Shown: positions 31,710-45,043, counted from the stretch's first letter. The stretch is DNA of 64,000 nt from Geopseudomonas aromaticivorans (GCF_019097855.1 NZ_JAHRGL010000001.1:62001-126000); one strand, 5' to 3'. Numbers and translations: made by a program. Notes: generated by a model from the letters alone, not told the origin.

Positions 31710-34213
31710 TGCGCGCGCTGACCCTGGCGCGCCTGCTGCGCCTGAGCCTGCGCCAGTTGCTCCGCGAGGCCCGCGCGGGCGAACTGCGCGTACTGTTCTT
31801 CGCCCTGCTGATCGCCGTGGCGGCGAGCAGCGCCATCGGCTACTTCAGCGCGCGGTTGAACGGCGCCATGCTGCTGCGCGCCGGCGAATTCCTCGCCGCC
31901 GACCTGGTGCTGCGCGGTACTGCCCCGGCCACGCAGGAACAGATCGCCGCCGGCCTCGGCCACGGCCTGGCGCATGCCCGCGTGGTCGAATTCTCCAGCG
32001 TGATCGCCACCGATCTGGGCGTGCAGCTGGCCAGCGTCAAGGCGGTGGACGATGCCTATCCCCTGCGTGGCCAACTGAAGAGCACGGCCCAGCCGCTCGC
32101 CGCCGAGGTCCTCGGCGGCCGCCCGGCGCCCGGCGAAGTCTGGGCCGAGCAGCGCCTGCTGGTGGCGCTGGACCTGAAGATCGGTGACGACATCGAAATC
32201 GGCCGCCAGCCGCTGCGCCTGAGCAGGGTGCTGACCTACGAGCCGGATCGCGCCGGCGACTTCTACAGCCTCACCCCGCGAGTGCTGATGAACCTGGCCG
32301 ACCTCGACGCCACCGGAGTGGTGCAGCCCGGCAGCCGGGTCAACTACCGCGAGCTGTGGCGCGGCGAATCCGCCGCGCTGGCCGACTATCGACGCAGCCT
32401 CGAAGCCAGCCTGGCCGCCCACCAGCGCCTGCAGGACGCCCGCGACGGCAACCGCCAGGTCGGCAGCGCCCTCGACCGTGGCGGGCGCTACCTGAGTCTG
32501 GCCAGCCTGGCGGCCGTGCTACTCGCCGGGGTCGCCGTCGGCCTGTCCGCGGCGCGTTTCGCCAGCCGACGTTTCGATCTCGGCGCCATGCTGCGCTGCT
32601 TCGGCCTGTCGCGGCGCGAGGCCCTGCTACTGTTCGGCCTGCAACTGCTGCTGCTCGGCCTGCTGGCCAGCCTGGCGGGCGCCCTGCTCGGCTGGCTGGC
32701 GCAGTTCGGCCTGTTCCATCTGCTCGCCGACCTGCTGCCGGCCGAGATCCCCGCCGGCGGCCTGCAACCAGCGCTGGTCGGCATGGCCACCGGCCTGGTG
32801 GCACTGGCCGGCTTCGCCCTGCCGCCCCTGGCGGCTCTGGGCCGGGTGCCGCCGCTGCGCGTGTTGCGCCGCGACCTGCTGCCGCCCTCGCTGGCCAGCT
32901 GGGTCGCCTATGCCTGCGCCCTGCTGGCGCTGGGCCTGATCATGTGGTGGCTGAGCCTGGACCTGCTGCTGACCCTCGCCCTGCTCGGCGGCGGCCTGCT
33001 CGCCGCTCTGCTGTTCGGCGGCCTGTGGCTGCTGGCGCTGCGCGGCCTGCGCCGCCTGCTGGCCAACGCCGGGCTGATCTGGCGCCTCGGCCTTGGCCAG
33101 CTGCTGCGCCATCCGCTGGCCGCCGCCGGGCAGACCCTGGCCTTCGGCCTGATCCTGCTGGCCATGGCCCTGGTCCTGCTGCTGCGCGGCGAGCTGCTGG
33201 ACAACTGGCGCCAGCAGCTGCCGGAACAGGCGCCCAACCAGTTCGCGCTGAACATCCTGCCGGCCGAGCGCGACACCTTCGCCGCTCGCATCGCTGCCCT
33301 GTCACCGCAACCGGCCACCCTCTACCCGGTGGTACCCGGCCGTCTGGTCAGCATCAACGGCGCGCCGGTGCGCCAGCAGGTCATCAAGGAGTCGCGCGGC
33401 GAGCGCGCCGTGCAGCGTGACCTCAGCCTGACCTGGTCGGCCGCGCTGCCGCGGGACAACCACCTACTCGCCGGCCAGTGGTGGGATGCCCTGCCGGACG
33501 ACTACGGCCCAGCGGTATCGGTCGAGGCGAAACTCGCGGAAAGCCTCGGCGTCAAAACCGGCGACCGCCTCGGCTTCAGCATCGCCGGCCAGGACGTGGT
33601 TGCGCGGGTCAGCAGCCTGCGCAGCGTCAACTGGGACAACTTCCAACCGAACTTTTTCATGATCTTCGCACCGCAGACCCTCGCCAGCCTGCCGACCACC
33701 TACCTGACCAGCTTCTACCTGCCGCCGGGCCAGGAGCGGGCGCTGGTCGAGCTGGCACGCGCCTTCCCGACGGTCACCCTGCTGCAGGTCGATGCCATCC
33801 TCGCCCAGTTGCGCGACATCCTCGCCCAGGTCAGCCTGGCCGTCGAATACGTGCTGCTGTTCGTCCTCGCCGCCGGCCTGGTGGTGCTGTTCGCCGGCTT
33901 GCAGGCCACCCTGGACGAGCGCATCCGCCAGGGCGCCCTGCTGCGCGCCCTCGGTGCCGAGCGACGCCTGCTGCTGCGCGCGCGGCGCCGCGAATTCGCC
34001 GTGCTCGGCGCCGGCAGCGGCCTGCTCGCCGCCCTCGGTTGCGAACTGGTCAGCGCCCTGCTCTACCGCCTGGTGTTCGACCTGCCCTGGCAGCCGCACC
34101 CGTCGCTGCTCCTGCTGCCGCCGATCGGCGCCCTGCTGGTCGGCACGGCCGGCCTGCTCGGCACGCGCCGGGCGTTGAACGCCAGCCCACTCGCCGTGCT
34201 GCGCGAAGGCTGA
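31709..34213 (+). CDS. ybbP: ABC transporter permease YbbP (FtsX/MacB type)
   Basis: An 834-residue membrane protein with two FtsX-type units. An N-terminal membrane segment (about 27-45) is followed by a periplasmic domain, membrane clusters at about 260-500, a second periplasmic domain (about 500-700), and the last three segments at about 705-825, ending ALNASPLAVLREG. This duplicated layout is that of YbbP. Together with YbbA it probably forms a mechanotransmission or lipid/lipoprotein-extracting complex; no substrate is known. Confidence 0.92.
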   Translation: MRALTLARLLRLSLRQLLREARAGELRVLFFALLIAVAASSAIGYFSARLNGAMLLRAGEFLAADLVLRGTAPATQEQIAAGLGHGLAHARVVEFSSVIATDLGVQLASVKAVDDAYPLRGQLKSTAQPLAAEVLGGRPAPGEVWAEQRLLVALDLKIGDDIEIGRQPLRLSRVLTYEPDRAGDFYSLTPRVLMNLADLDATGVVQPGSRVNYRELWRGESAALADYRRSLEASLAAHQRLQDARDGNRQVGSALDRGGRYLSLASLAAVLLAGVAVGLSAARFASRRFDLGAMLRCFGLSRREALLLFGLQLLLLGLLASLAGALLGWLAQFGLFHLLADLLPAEIPAGGLQPALVGMATGLVALAGFALPPLAALGRVPPLRVLRRDLLPPSLASWVAYACALLALGLIMWWLSLDLLLTLALLGGGLLAALLFGGLWLLALRGLRRLLANAGLIWRLGLGQLLRHPLAAAGQTLAFGLILLAMALVLLLRGELLDNWRQQLPEQAPNQFALNILPAERDTFAARIAALSPQPATLYPVVPGRLVSINGAPVRQQVIKESRGERAVQRDLSLTWSAALPRDNHLLAGQWWDALPDDYGPAVSVEAKLAESLGVKTGDRLGFSIAGQDVVARVSSLRSVNWDNFQPNFFMIFAPQTLASLPTTYLTSFYLPPGQERALVELARAFPTVTLLQVDAILAQLRDILAQVSLAVEYVLLFVLAAGLVVLFAGLQATLDERIRQGALLRALGAERRLLLRARRREFAVLGAGSGLLAALGCELVSALLYRLVFDLPWQPHPSLLLLPPIGALLVGTAGLLGTRRALNASPLAVLREG

Positions 34214-34248
34214 GCCCCCTTGCCCCCCTTCTGCAGGATGAATGACCG

Positions 34249-34746
34249 ATGAGCCGTTACCGCCCGCCACGTACCGCCGGCACCCCGCTGATCACTCCCG
34301 AGGGCGAGGCGCGCATGCGCGCCGAACTGCACGAACTGTGGAACGTGCGCCGGCCGCAAGTCACCCAGGCGGTCAGCGAGGCCGCTGCCCAGGGGGATCG
34401 CTCGGAAAACGCCGAATACACCTACGGCAAGAAGATGCTGCGCGAAATCGACAGCCGCGTGCGCTTCCTGCGCAAGCGCCTGGAGAACCTCAAGGTGGTC
34501 GGCGAGCGCCCCAGCGATCCGGGCAAGGTCTACTTCGGCGCCTGGGTCACCCTCGAGGACGAGGAAGGCGCAACCGCGCGCTACCGCATCGTCGGTCCCG
34601 ACGAGTTCGATCTGAAGCAGAACCTCATCAGCATCGACTCGCCACTGGCCCGCGCCCTGGTGGGCAAGGCGCTGGACGCGGAAGTTCAGGTGCACACGCC
34701 GACCGGCGAGCGCACCTGGTATGTGGTCGAGATCGACTATCCGTGA
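34249..34746 (+). CDS. greB: transcription elongation factor GreB
   Basis: A 165-residue Gre factor. The coiled-coil N-terminal domain contains [20 protein letters not shown] (about residues 48-67) with the acidic tip residues that stimulate RNA polymerase to cleave backtracked transcripts. The basic patch ID...[15 protein letters not shown] and the length favour GreB over GreA. The C-terminal FKBP-like domain ends [10 protein letters not shown]. Confidence 0.93.
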   Translation: MSRYRPPRTAGTPLITPEGEARMRAELHELWNVRRPQVTQAVSEAAAQGDRSENAEYTYGKKMLREIDSRVRFLRKRLENLKVVGERPSDPGKVYFGAWVTLEDEEGATARYRIVGPDEFDLKQNLISIDSPLARALVGKALDAEVQVHTPTGERTWYVVEIDYP

Positions 34747-34860
34747 CTCAGCGGCGGCTCAGCATCTCGTCCAACGACGGCTTGCCGGGCGTAACGCAGG
34801 CCGCTCGACACCATCTAGTGGCGCAAATGTCTGGCTCAAGCGATCGCAACAGCACAGCGC

Positions 34861-36315
34861 TCAAGGCTCCAGACGATAACGCTCGCGACTAAAGGCCAGG
34901 TGGTACTTGTTGACGCTGCTGACGTAGCTGACCACCCCCATGCCCTGGCGCTCGGCGGCCACCCGCTCGACCTGGAAGAACCAGCGGTTGGGATCGAGTC
35001 CGCGCCGCCGCGCCTCGGCGCGCAGGCCCTGCACCCGCTGCGGTCCCAGGTTGTAGGCGGCGAGGACGAAGGCCATGCGCTCGCGCTCGCTGAACTGGCT
35101 GCTGGCGAAGTAGCGCTTGCGCAGCATCGCCAGATACCTGGCCCCGGCCTGCACGTTGCCTTCCAGGGCGCGGGCATTGGCCACGCCGACGCTGCGCGCC
35201 GCCGCCGGAGTGATCTGCAGCAGCCCGCTGGCGCCACCGGCACCGCGGGCATTGGGGTTGAGGGTCGACTCCTTGAACGCCAGCGCGGCCAGCAGCAGCC
35301 AGTCCAGCGACTGCGCCCGGGCATGGCGCATCAGCGTCGGCGCCACCCGCGCCAGGCGCTGGCGCTCCGGGCGGCCGAGCGGATTGTGCACCTTGTACAG
35401 GCGCCGGTAGACGCGCAGAAACACCGCATCCTCGTCGTCCGGCCGGCGATAGTCGTGCAGGAAACGGTCGACGCTGGCGCGCAGGTTCGGCGCGCCACGA
35501 TGCACGTACCAGCTCATGTCCCCCTTGCGCGCCAGCACCAGCTGGCGATCGATGCGCAGCTTGGGCAGCACCTTGGCCCACCGCTCGGCAATCGGCAGCT
35601 CGACCGCGGCCATCGGCAGGATGCCGGCATGCACCAGCTCCAGGACGTCCTCCACCGCCAGGGTCGGGTCCTGCCAGTCGGCGACGATCGGCGTCTTCAG
35701 CCCGCCATTGACGCGCTGCAGGGCGGTGCGCGCCGCACTGCCCGCCGGCAGCGCCAGGCTGTGGCCGGCCAACTGCTCGAGACGCTGGTAGCGGCGATTG
35801 CCCTGGCGCGACACCACCACCAGCGGCACATCCCGGCGAATCGGCGCACTGGCGCGCACCGCCAGGCCACGGCGCACCGGCAGCAACTCCCCGGGCGCGA
35901 CCAGATCGCCCTCGCCACGCAGCAGCGCCGGCAACAGCTGCTCCTTGGGCAGCGGGATCAGCTTCAGACGCACCTCGCCACCGTCGCGGGCGTTGCGGTT
36001 GAGGTACTGCTCGAAGGCGCGCAGGCGGCGATACTCGACGCCAATGGGCTCGCCGCGCACCTCGCCGGAGCTGTTGCGGCTCTGGTTGACCAGCACGCGC
36101 AGCTGTCCGCTGGCGCGCACGGCAGCCAGATCGCGGGTGCTCTCGCTCGGGGCCCAGGCCTCCGGCGCTGCGGCCAGGCGCGCGCTGGCACTCTGCGGCA
36201 AGCTCGCCAGCAGGCCCAGCAGCAGCGGCAACAACGGCAGCAGCGCAGCCACGCCGGTGGCGAAACGACTGCATGCGTCGGCAAGTTTGCGGTTAAATAA
36301 GCTCTTTTTCGTCAA
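34861..36315 (-). CDS. MltF-like membrane-bound lytic transglycosylase
   Basis: A 484-residue two-domain protein: a membrane/signal segment (about 17-40), a periplasmic solute-binding-like domain (about 60-305, starting [17 protein letters not shown]) and a C-terminal SLT domain with the catalytic Glu in [13 protein letters not shown] and the motifs [11 protein letters not shown] and [11 protein letters not shown]. It cleaves peptidoglycan glycan strands, forming 1,6-anhydro ends. The start is placed at a TTG ([10 protein letters not shown]) behind AAGGGAA. The open frame goes 28 codons further but would overlap tatD on the opposite strand. Confidence 0.85.
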   Translation of the reverse strand: MTKKSLFNRKLADACSRFATGVAALLPLLPLLLGLLASLPQSASARLAAAPEAWAPSESTRDLAAVRASGQLRVLVNQSRNSSGEVRGEPIGVEYRRLRAFEQYLNRNARDGGEVRLKLIPLPKEQLLPALLRGEGDLVAPGELLPVRRGLAVRASAPIRRDVPLVVVSRQGNRRYQRLEQLAGHSLALPAGSAARTALQRVNGGLKTPIVADWQDPTLAVEDVLELVHAGILPMAAVELPIAERWAKVLPKLRIDRQLVLARKGDMSWYVHRGAPNLRASVDRFLHDYRRPDDEDAVFLRVYRRLYKVHNPLGRPERQRLARVAPTLMRHARAQSLDWLLLAALAFKESTLNPNARGAGGASGLLQITPAAARSVGVANARALEGNVQAGARYLAMLRKRYFASSQFSERERMAFVLAAYNLGPQRVQGLRAEARRRGLDPNRWFFQVERVAAERQGMGVVSYVSSVNKYHLAFSRERYRLEP

Positions 36316-36363
36316 TATCGAATTCCCTTCCAGGGCATTCGGCCAAAATACGGGTGCAGCACC

Positions 36364-37170
36364 ATGCAACTGATCGACATCGGCGTCAATCTGACCCATG
36401 GCTCATTTGCCAAGGAGCGCGAGGCTTTTCTGCAACGCGCTCACGACGCCGGCGTGTGTCAGCTGGTACTCACCGGCACTTCGCCGGAGGACAGCGAGGC
36501 GGCGCTGGAGCTGTGCCGGCAGTTCGACCCCGTAGGCCGCCGTCTGTTCGCCACCGCCGGTCTGCATCCGCATGAAGCCAGCGCGTGGAACGCCGACAGC
36601 GCCCGCCAGCTGCGCGCCCTGCTGGCTGAGCCCCAGGTGCGCGCCGTGGGCGAATGCGGCCTGGACTTCAACCGCGACTTCTCGCCCAGGCCGCTGCAGG
36701 AGCGGGCGCTGGAGGAGCAGCTGGCGCTGGCCTGCGAACTGGGCCGCCCGGTGTTTCTCCACGAGCGCGAGGCCAGCGAGCGGCTGCTGGCGATCCTGCG
36801 CGAATTCCGCGACCGCCTGCCCGCCGCCGTGGTGCACTGTTTCACCGGCGAAAAGCGCGCGCTGTACGGCTATCTCGATCTGGACCTGCATATCGGCATC
36901 ACCGGCTGGATCTGCGACGAGCGCCGCGGCAGCCACCTGCACGAACTGGTGGGCGAGATTCCCGCCGGCCGCCTGATGCTGGAAAGCGACGCGCCCTACC
37001 TGCTGCCGCGCACCCTGCGGCCGCGCCCCAAGCACGGCCACAACGAGCCGGCCTTTCTGGTCGAGGTGCTCAATGAAGTCGCCCGTCATCGCGGCGAGAC
37101 GCCGGAGTGCCTGGCCGCGCACAGCACCGCCTGCGCGCGGGCGTTCTTCGGCCTGCCGACACCAGAGTAG
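36364..37170 (+). CDS. tatD: TatD family DNase
   Basis: A 268-residue metal-dependent hydrolase of the TatD branch. It starts [15 protein letters not shown] and has the metal ligands in [19 protein letters not shown] and [12 protein letters not shown]. coli TatD is a 3'-5' exonuclease acting on DNA and RNA and has a role in repair of oxidative damage. It is divergent from the lytic transglycosylase with only about 48 bp between starts and no link to tat genes here. Confidence 0.93.
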   Translation: MQLIDIGVNLTHGSFAKEREAFLQRAHDAGVCQLVLTGTSPEDSEAALELCRQFDPVGRRLFATAGLHPHEASAWNADSARQLRALLAEPQVRAVGECGLDFNRDFSPRPLQERALEEQLALACELGRPVFLHEREASERLLAILREFRDRLPAAVVHCFTGEKRALYGYLDLDLHIGITGWICDERRGSHLHELVGEIPAGRLMLESDAPYLLPRTLRPRPKHGHNEPAFLVEVLNEVARHRGETPECLAAHSTACARAFFGLPTPE

Positions 37171-37202
37171 GAGCGCACGGCCGGATGGACGGCGCGGGCG
37201 GC

Positions 37203-37970
37203 TCAGCCGGCGTGGCCCGCCAGGGTCTGCTGCAGACGCAGCAGCACCGCGTCGGCCTCGATCTCCGCGGCGGCCATTTCGCGCTGCCAGCGCTCCAGGC
37301 AGGGCTTGAGGTCCGCCTCGGACTCGGCGCGCAGGCACCATTGCAGGCGATCGTGCCAGTCGCCCAGCGCCGACTGTGCCGCCTTCAGCAACTCGGGCTG
37401 CTCCAGCGTCAGTTGCTGCGGCCAGACCTCGGCAGCGTAGCGCACGCGCTTGACCAGCAAGCGCAGGCGATGGCGATCATGCGCCGGGTCGCCCAGCGCC
37501 TGCTGCAGGCGCTGCTGCTGACGCTGCAGGCGGCGGTGCACCTTGTTGCGCTCGCCCTTGAGCAGCCCCTCGCGCTCCGCCTCGCGCAGCAGTCCGGGCC
37601 ACAGGGTCAGGCAGAACTGCAGACGCGCCAGCGCCGGCTCCGCGAGCAAGGCCGGGTAGCCCACGGCCAGCATCTGCCGGCGCCGGGCGCCGGCCGCGCC
37701 CAGACCGCAGCGCGCCAGCTCGTCGGCCAGCACCTCCAGATCGCGCAGCGGGCTGCTCAGGCGGCCGACTTCGGCGGTGACCGCCTCCAGGGTCTCGACC
37801 CCCGGCAGGCCGCGCAGCGGCCGCAGCAGGCTGCGCAAGCGGCGCACGACGATCCGCAGGTCATGCAGCGCTTCGCTGTCGGTTCCCGCCGCCAGGCGGG
37901 CCCGGGTGGCCAGCAGCGCCACTTCAAGAACGATGAACCGCTCGATCAGCCGGTCAGCCAGTGCAGCCAT
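37203..37970 (-). CDS. CHAD domain protein
   Basis: A 255-residue all-helical CHAD protein. The conserved histidines and basic residues lie in EALHDLRIVVRRLRSLLRPLRG (about residues 34-55) and NKVHRRLQRQ, with RLRLLVKRVRYAAEVW near 168. CHAD domains bind inorganic polyphosphate and often accompany CYTH-domain triphosphatases or polyphosphate kinases; none of these is adjacent here. It lies just downstream of the tgpA operon on the same strand with a 120-bp gap. Confidence 0.88.
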   Translation of the reverse strand: MAALADRLIERFIVLEVALLATRARLAAGTDSEALHDLRIVVRRLRSLLRPLRGLPGVETLEAVTAEVGRLSSPLRDLEVLADELARCGLGAAGARRRQMLAVGYPALLAEPALARLQFCLTLWPGLLREAEREGLLKGERNKVHRRLQRQQQRLQQALGDPAHDRHRLRLLVKRVRYAAEVWPQQLTLEQPELLKAAQSALGDWHDRLQWCLRAESEADLKPCLERWQREMAAAEIEADAVLLRLQQTLAGHAG

Positions 37971-38090
37971 GAAAGCTCCTCGCGGTGGAATGGGCCGGGC
38001 TCAACAGGGCGAGCATAGCAGGCGACTGCCGCAGCCATCCTGAGCCAGGGCAGCTGTCCGTGTGCCGGGGCGCCAGAGGATGACTGGCCA

Positions 38091-40064
38091 CTAGCGCCGC
38101 GCCAGCCGGCGGCGCAAGCGTTGCAGCGCGCGCCGCAAGGCGCCCGCATCGGCTGCCGTGCCGGCATAGCGCTGCTCCTCGAAGCGCAGGGCGAAGGCGC
38201 GGATCTCCCCCGCCTGGCCCGGCAAGGCGGCCGCCGCCCGTTCGGCAAACGCCCGCGGCCCCTCGCCCGCCTCGCGGCGCAGGCCGTGGCGGCCCAGCAA
38301 TCGCTCGAAGCGCCGGTACAGACGCCGTTGCGGGTCGTGCTCACGCTGCCAGGGCTTGAGCAGCAGCACCGCCAGGATGCCAAGCAACACCCCGCCGCTG
38401 CCAATCAGCACCAGCGCCACGCGGGTCGTGTCCAGCGTGCCGAACCAGCCCTGCAGCAGGTTCAGCTGCGCCTCGCCCTGGTAGCCCAGCACCTTGCGCT
38501 GCCAGGTGTAGTTGAGGCGGTCCCACGACAAGCGCAGGGCGTTGACCCACTCGACGTGCCGGTAGCGCAATGCCGACAGCGGCGCACCAGCCTGGAACTC
38601 CTCGCCCGCCGGCAGGGCCTGCTCGAGGCCCTGCTCGATGCGCTCGGGCGCGACCTGGAAGGTCGGATCGACGCTGACCCAGCCGCGCCCCGCCTGCCAG
38701 TACTCGACCCAGGCATGGGCGTCGAACTGGTGCACCAGCACGTAGTTGCCCTGCGGATTGAACTCGCCACCCTGATAGCCGGCCACCACCCGCGCGGGAA
38801 TCCCGGCGGCGCGCAGCACGAAGGTCATCGCCCCGGCATAGTGGGCGCAGAAGCCGCGGCGGCTATCGAACAGGAAGTGGTCCACGGTGTCGGCGCCGGC
38901 CAGCGGCGGCTTGAGGGTGTAGAAGTAGCGCTCGCGGGCGAAGTGCGCCAACAGGGCATTCACCAGCGCCTGCTGATCCCCGCCATGCCGGGCGCGCAAT
39001 TGCGCCGCCCAGCGCCGCGCCCGCGGGTTGCCGTCGACCGGCAGCTGCAGGGCGACGCCCAGGCGCGGACTGGCCTCGGGCTCGCGGCGCGCCTGCGGCC
39101 AGGAGGTGACGCGGTACAACAGGCTCTGCGCCACCGGTCGCTGGCGCTGCAGGCGGAAATCGCCCATCTGCCGGGTCTGCTCCAGCTCGGTGCGCGCGGT
39201 ATCGAGGGCGAACAGCCAGGGCTGGCCACTCGGCTGCATGACGATGCTGTAGGACAGCGGCGGCCCCTCGGCCTGCCAGGCGGGCTCGGCGCGCGGCGGC
39301 TCGGCCAGCTGCGACCAGCGCCGGCCATCGAACTGCTCGAAGGTCAGCGCCCGCCAGTACAGCTGGCTGTGCGCCGGCACCGCGCCCTCGAAGCTGGCGC
39401 GAAAGGCCAGTTCGGAGGACTGGCTGAGTTCGGCGATATCCCCCGGCGTCATGCTTTCGGCCAGGCCCCGGCTGCCCCCCTCGCCGGGCAGCGGCACCGA
39501 CCACAGCGGCCCCAGGCGCGGAAACAGCACGAACAGCACCAGCATCAGCGGCACCGCCTGCAGCAGCAGGCTGGCGGCCAGGCGCAGGGTCGGCCAGGGC
39601 TTCTCGCTCAGGCTGCCCTGCTGCAGACCGATCAGCGCCGCCAGCAGGGCAGTCACCGGCAGCAGGCTGTACAGCGCCGCCGGCAGGCCGTCCTCGAACA
39701 GGTAGCTGGTGAGCACCACGAAGAAGCCGAGGAACACCAGCACCAGCGCATCGCGGCGGGTCTTCAGCTCCACCAGCTTGAGCAGGAAGGTGGCGATCAG
39801 CAGCGCCACCCCGGCATCCAGGCCAACCAGCGAGCCGCGCGAGGCGTACACCCCGACCGCCGCCGCCAGCAGCATGCAGCCCTTGGTCAGACCGCCCGGA
39901 TAGCTGGTGCGCATGCGGAACACCTGGATCCGCCAGGTGGCGCAGACCAGCCACAGGCCGATGACCCACGCCGGCAGATGGCCGAGGTGCGGCAAGATCA
40001 CCAGTGCCTGCGCCACCAGCAGCCAGACCAGGCTGATCCGCGGAATCGCCGGCGAGGCCTTCAT
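38091..40064 (-). CDS. tgpA: transglutaminase TgpA
   Basis: A 657-residue inner-membrane protein: an N-terminal bundle of membrane helices (about 1-190), a periplasmic transglutaminase domain and a further C-terminal membrane helix near 555. The catalytic triad is Cys406 (RRGFCAHYAG), His450 (DAHAWVEYW) and Asp466 (SVDPTF); the spacing equals that of P. aeruginosa TgpA, which is essential for viability there. Substrate is not settled. It starts by ATGA overlap with the DUF58 gene, giving a moxR-DUF58-tgpA operon. Confidence 0.95.
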   Translation of the reverse strand: MKASPAIPRISLVWLLVAQALVILPHLGHLPAWVIGLWLVCATWRIQVFRMRTSYPGGLTKGCMLLAAAVGVYASRGSLVGLDAGVALLIATFLLKLVELKTRRDALVLVFLGFFVVLTSYLFEDGLPAALYSLLPVTALLAALIGLQQGSLSEKPWPTLRLAASLLLQAVPLMLVLFVLFPRLGPLWSVPLPGEGGSRGLAESMTPGDIAELSQSSELAFRASFEGAVPAHSQLYWRALTFEQFDGRRWSQLAEPPRAEPAWQAEGPPLSYSIVMQPSGQPWLFALDTARTELEQTRQMGDFRLQRQRPVAQSLLYRVTSWPQARREPEASPRLGVALQLPVDGNPRARRWAAQLRARHGGDQQALVNALLAHFARERYFYTLKPPLAGADTVDHFLFDSRRGFCAHYAGAMTFVLRAAGIPARVVAGYQGGEFNPQGNYVLVHQFDAHAWVEYWQAGRGWVSVDPTFQVAPERIEQGLEQALPAGEEFQAGAPLSALRYRHVEWVNALRLSWDRLNYTWQRKVLGYQGEAQLNLLQGWFGTLDTTRVALVLIGSGGVLLGILAVLLLKPWQREHDPQRRLYRRFERLLGRHGLRREAGEGPRAFAERAAAALPGQAGEIRAFALRFEEQRYAGTAADAGALRRALQRLRRRLARR

Positions 40065-41038
40065 GGCCGCACTCCCGCCGGACTGGCCGGCTCGCCGAAC
40101 AGCGCCAGCGCACGCAGGCAGGCCTCGCGCTGCATGGCGCCGCTGGCCGGCGGGCGCAGCACGCCGGGCAGGCGCAGGGCGAACGGCTGGTTGCGCCCGG
40201 CGAGCTGCAGCACCCAGTGGCAGAGCAGCGACAGCCGCGCTTCGCGGTCGCCGCCGAGGCTGTCGAAGTCCAGCCACAGATCGTGGCCGTGCAGCTCGGC
40301 GAAGTCCTTGACCAGCAGGCCCTGGCCGCGCGACCAGGCCTTCCAGTGCAGGCGCCGCCGCGAGTCGCCGCTCTGGTGGGCGCGCAGGCCCTGGAAGTCA
40401 TCCACCCCGCTGCGCTGCGCCGCCACGCCCGGCTCCTCGTCCTCGCCGATGCCCGGCGCCGGCGGCAGCGCGCCGGCCAGCGGCCGCGGATAGACCAGCA
40501 CGGCCAGATCCAGATCGACCCAGCTCCAGGCCACCAGCAGGCCGAGGGGAAAACGGCTCTCGACGCGCAGGCGCGGCGCGCGCAGCCAGCCGCGGCGCTT
40601 GGCCGCCAGGAACAATTCCAGCTCGGCGCTGCCGTCGGCGGCGACATCCACCCGTTCGAGCGGCGCCGGCGGCCAGCCGAGGGCGATGTCGTGGCGGGCG
40701 CGGCCGTTGCCCTGCAGCCGTAGGCGAAACCCGGCCTGCTCGCCGGCGAACACCGGGGACGCCTCGCCGGCGGTCAGCTGCAGGCCGGCCAGGTTGCGGT
40801 AGGTGTGCAGGATGGCGACCAGGCCCACCGACAGCAGCAGGAAGGTCAGGCCGTAGGCCAGGCTGTTCTGGTAGTTGATCGCCGCCAGCAGCATCAGCAG
40901 CAGCGCCACGCCGAACAGCAGGCCCTGCGGGGTCGGCAGGATGAAGATGCGCCGCTGGTTGAGCAGCACCTGGCGGGCCGGCGGGATGCGCTTCTCCAGC
41001 CAGCGGCTCCAGCGCGCGGCGAACAGGCGGGCCGCCAT
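40061..41038 (-). CDS. DUF58 domain protein
   Basis: A 325-residue protein with two adjacent membrane helices near the N-terminus (about 35-75) and a cytoplasmic or periplasmic DUF58 domain including VDDFQGLRAHQSGDSRRRLHWKAWSRGQGLLVKDF (residues about 215-250 in part), the family hallmark. DUF58 proteins resemble von Willebrand A modules and act with MoxR ATPases. It is translationally coupled at both ends (TGATG with moxR, ATGA with tgpA). Confidence 0.92.
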   Translation of the reverse strand: MAARLFAARWSRWLEKRIPPARQVLLNQRRIFILPTPQGLLFGVALLLMLLAAINYQNSLAYGLTFLLLSVGLVAILHTYRNLAGLQLTAGEASPVFAGEQAGFRLRLQGNGRARHDIALGWPPAPLERVDVAADGSAELELFLAAKRRGWLRAPRLRVESRFPLGLLVAWSWVDLDLAVLVYPRPLAGALPPAPGIGEDEEPGVAAQRSGVDDFQGLRAHQSGDSRRRLHWKAWSRGQGLLVKDFAELHGHDLWLDFDSLGGDREARLSLLCHWVLQLAGRNQPFALRLPGVLRPPASGAMQREACLRALALFGEPASPAGVRP

Positions 41039-41955
41039 CAGAACGGCGTCACTTCGCGCAGCAGCCACTGCACCAGCATGCCGCCGCCATGCCCGGCCGG
41101 GTCGGCGGCATCGCGCAGGCGATGGCCGGCCACCGACGGCAGCACCGCCTGCACGTCCTCGGGAATCACGTAGTCGCGCCCGGCGAGCATGGCCCAGGCG
41201 CGCGCCGCGGCCAGCAGCGCCAGGCTGCCGCGCGGCGACAGGCCGAGGGCGAAGGCCGGCTGGCTGCGGGTAGCCTCGACCAGGCGCAGCACGTAGTCGA
41301 TCACCGCCTCGCTGGCATGGATGCCCGGCACCTCGGCCTGGATGCGCGCCAGCGCGGCATGGTCGAGGATCGGTTCGAGGCGCGGCAGTAGGTCGCGGCG
41401 CGCCTCGCCCTGCAGCAGGGCCTTCTCGGCGTTGCGTGCCGGATAGCCCAGCGATACGCGCATGAGGAAGCGGTCGAGCTGCGACTCCGGCAGTGCGAAG
41501 GTGCCGCCCTGGCTGGACGGGTTCTGCGTGGCAATCACGAAGAACGGCTGCGGCAGCGGCCGGGTGGCGCCCTCAATGGTCACCTGGCCCTCCTCCATCG
41601 CCTCGAGCAGCGCGCTCTGGCTCTTCGGCGTGGCGCGGTTGATCTCGTCGGCCAGCACCAGCTCGGCGAAGATCGGCCCGGGATGGAAGGTGAACTGTCC
41701 GGTATCGCGGTTGAACACCGAGGTGCCGAGGATGTCGCCGGGCAGCAGGTCGGAGGTGAACTGGATGCGCTGGTAACTGAGGCCGAGCACCTTGGCCAGG
41801 GCGTGGCTGAGGGTGGTCTTGCCCATCCCCGGCAGGTCTTCCAGCAGCAGGTGGCCGCGCGCCAGCAGACAGGCCAGGGCCAGGCGCACCTGCCTGTCCT
41901 TGCCGAGCAGCACCTGATTGACGGCGGCCAGGCAGTTTTCCAGTTGGGTGCGCAT
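41038..41955 (-). CDS. MoxR-family AAA+ ATPase
   Basis: A 305-residue AAA+ ATPase of the MoxR group. Walker A is DLPGMGKTTLSHALA (about 40-54), Walker B LVLADEINRATPK, sensor 1 VIATQNPSSQGGTFALPESQLDRF and arginine-finger region LGLSPRGSLALLAAARA. MoxR proteins act as chaperones on partner proteins with VWA/DUF58 domains. First gene of the operon; GGGAG 8 bases before the ATG at 41955 supports this start over the longer frame. Confidence 0.93.
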   Translation of the reverse strand: MRTQLENCLAAVNQVLLGKDRQVRLALACLLARGHLLLEDLPGMGKTTLSHALAKVLGLSYQRIQFTSDLLPGDILGTSVFNRDTGQFTFHPGPIFAELVLADEINRATPKSQSALLEAMEEGQVTIEGATRPLPQPFFVIATQNPSSQGGTFALPESQLDRFLMRVSLGYPARNAEKALLQGEARRDLLPRLEPILDHAALARIQAEVPGIHASEAVIDYVLRLVEATRSQPAFALGLSPRGSLALLAAARAWAMLAGRDYVIPEDVQAVLPSVAGHRLRDAADPAGHGGGMLVQWLLREVTPF

Positions 41956-42329
41956 GCGCGTACTCCCTTCGCGTAAAAGCGCAATCGTACTGGCCCAGTG
42001 GCGCCGGGCAAAGCAGAGCGCCGTCGAATTGCTGCCTCCTTGGCGCTCCTGACGGCAGGTCGGCGTCCGCCAGCGGCTGGCGGGGCGCGATCGGCTCGCC
42101 AACCCACGTCTTTATTGCCGGATGTTGCCACTGCGCAGCCCTCGCCAGGCGCGGGCTGCACCACCCCGCCGCGGCGCCATCGGTGCCCTGCCGCACCCGG
42201 CGCCACCGCGCGACGCATGGACCGGCCACCCGCTCCGGGTTAAGGTCCGGCCCGACACCCCGCTCAGCGACGGCGAGGGCCCTCTGGGCGACTCGCCGTC
42301 CCGAACATCGCGCAACCAGGAGGAGCCGC
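41956..42329. other. intergenic region between moxR and P-type ATPase
   Basis: A 374-bp GC-rich spacer between divergent genes that must hold both promoters. I see no convincing sigma-70 boxes, no strong hairpin and no believable small gene. A good ribosome site (AGGAGGAG) ends it before the ATPase start. Confidence 0.5.
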
Positions 42330-45017
<2,688 letters not shown>

Positions 45018-45043
45018 CACCGGCCCCGGGCCGGCGGCAGATG

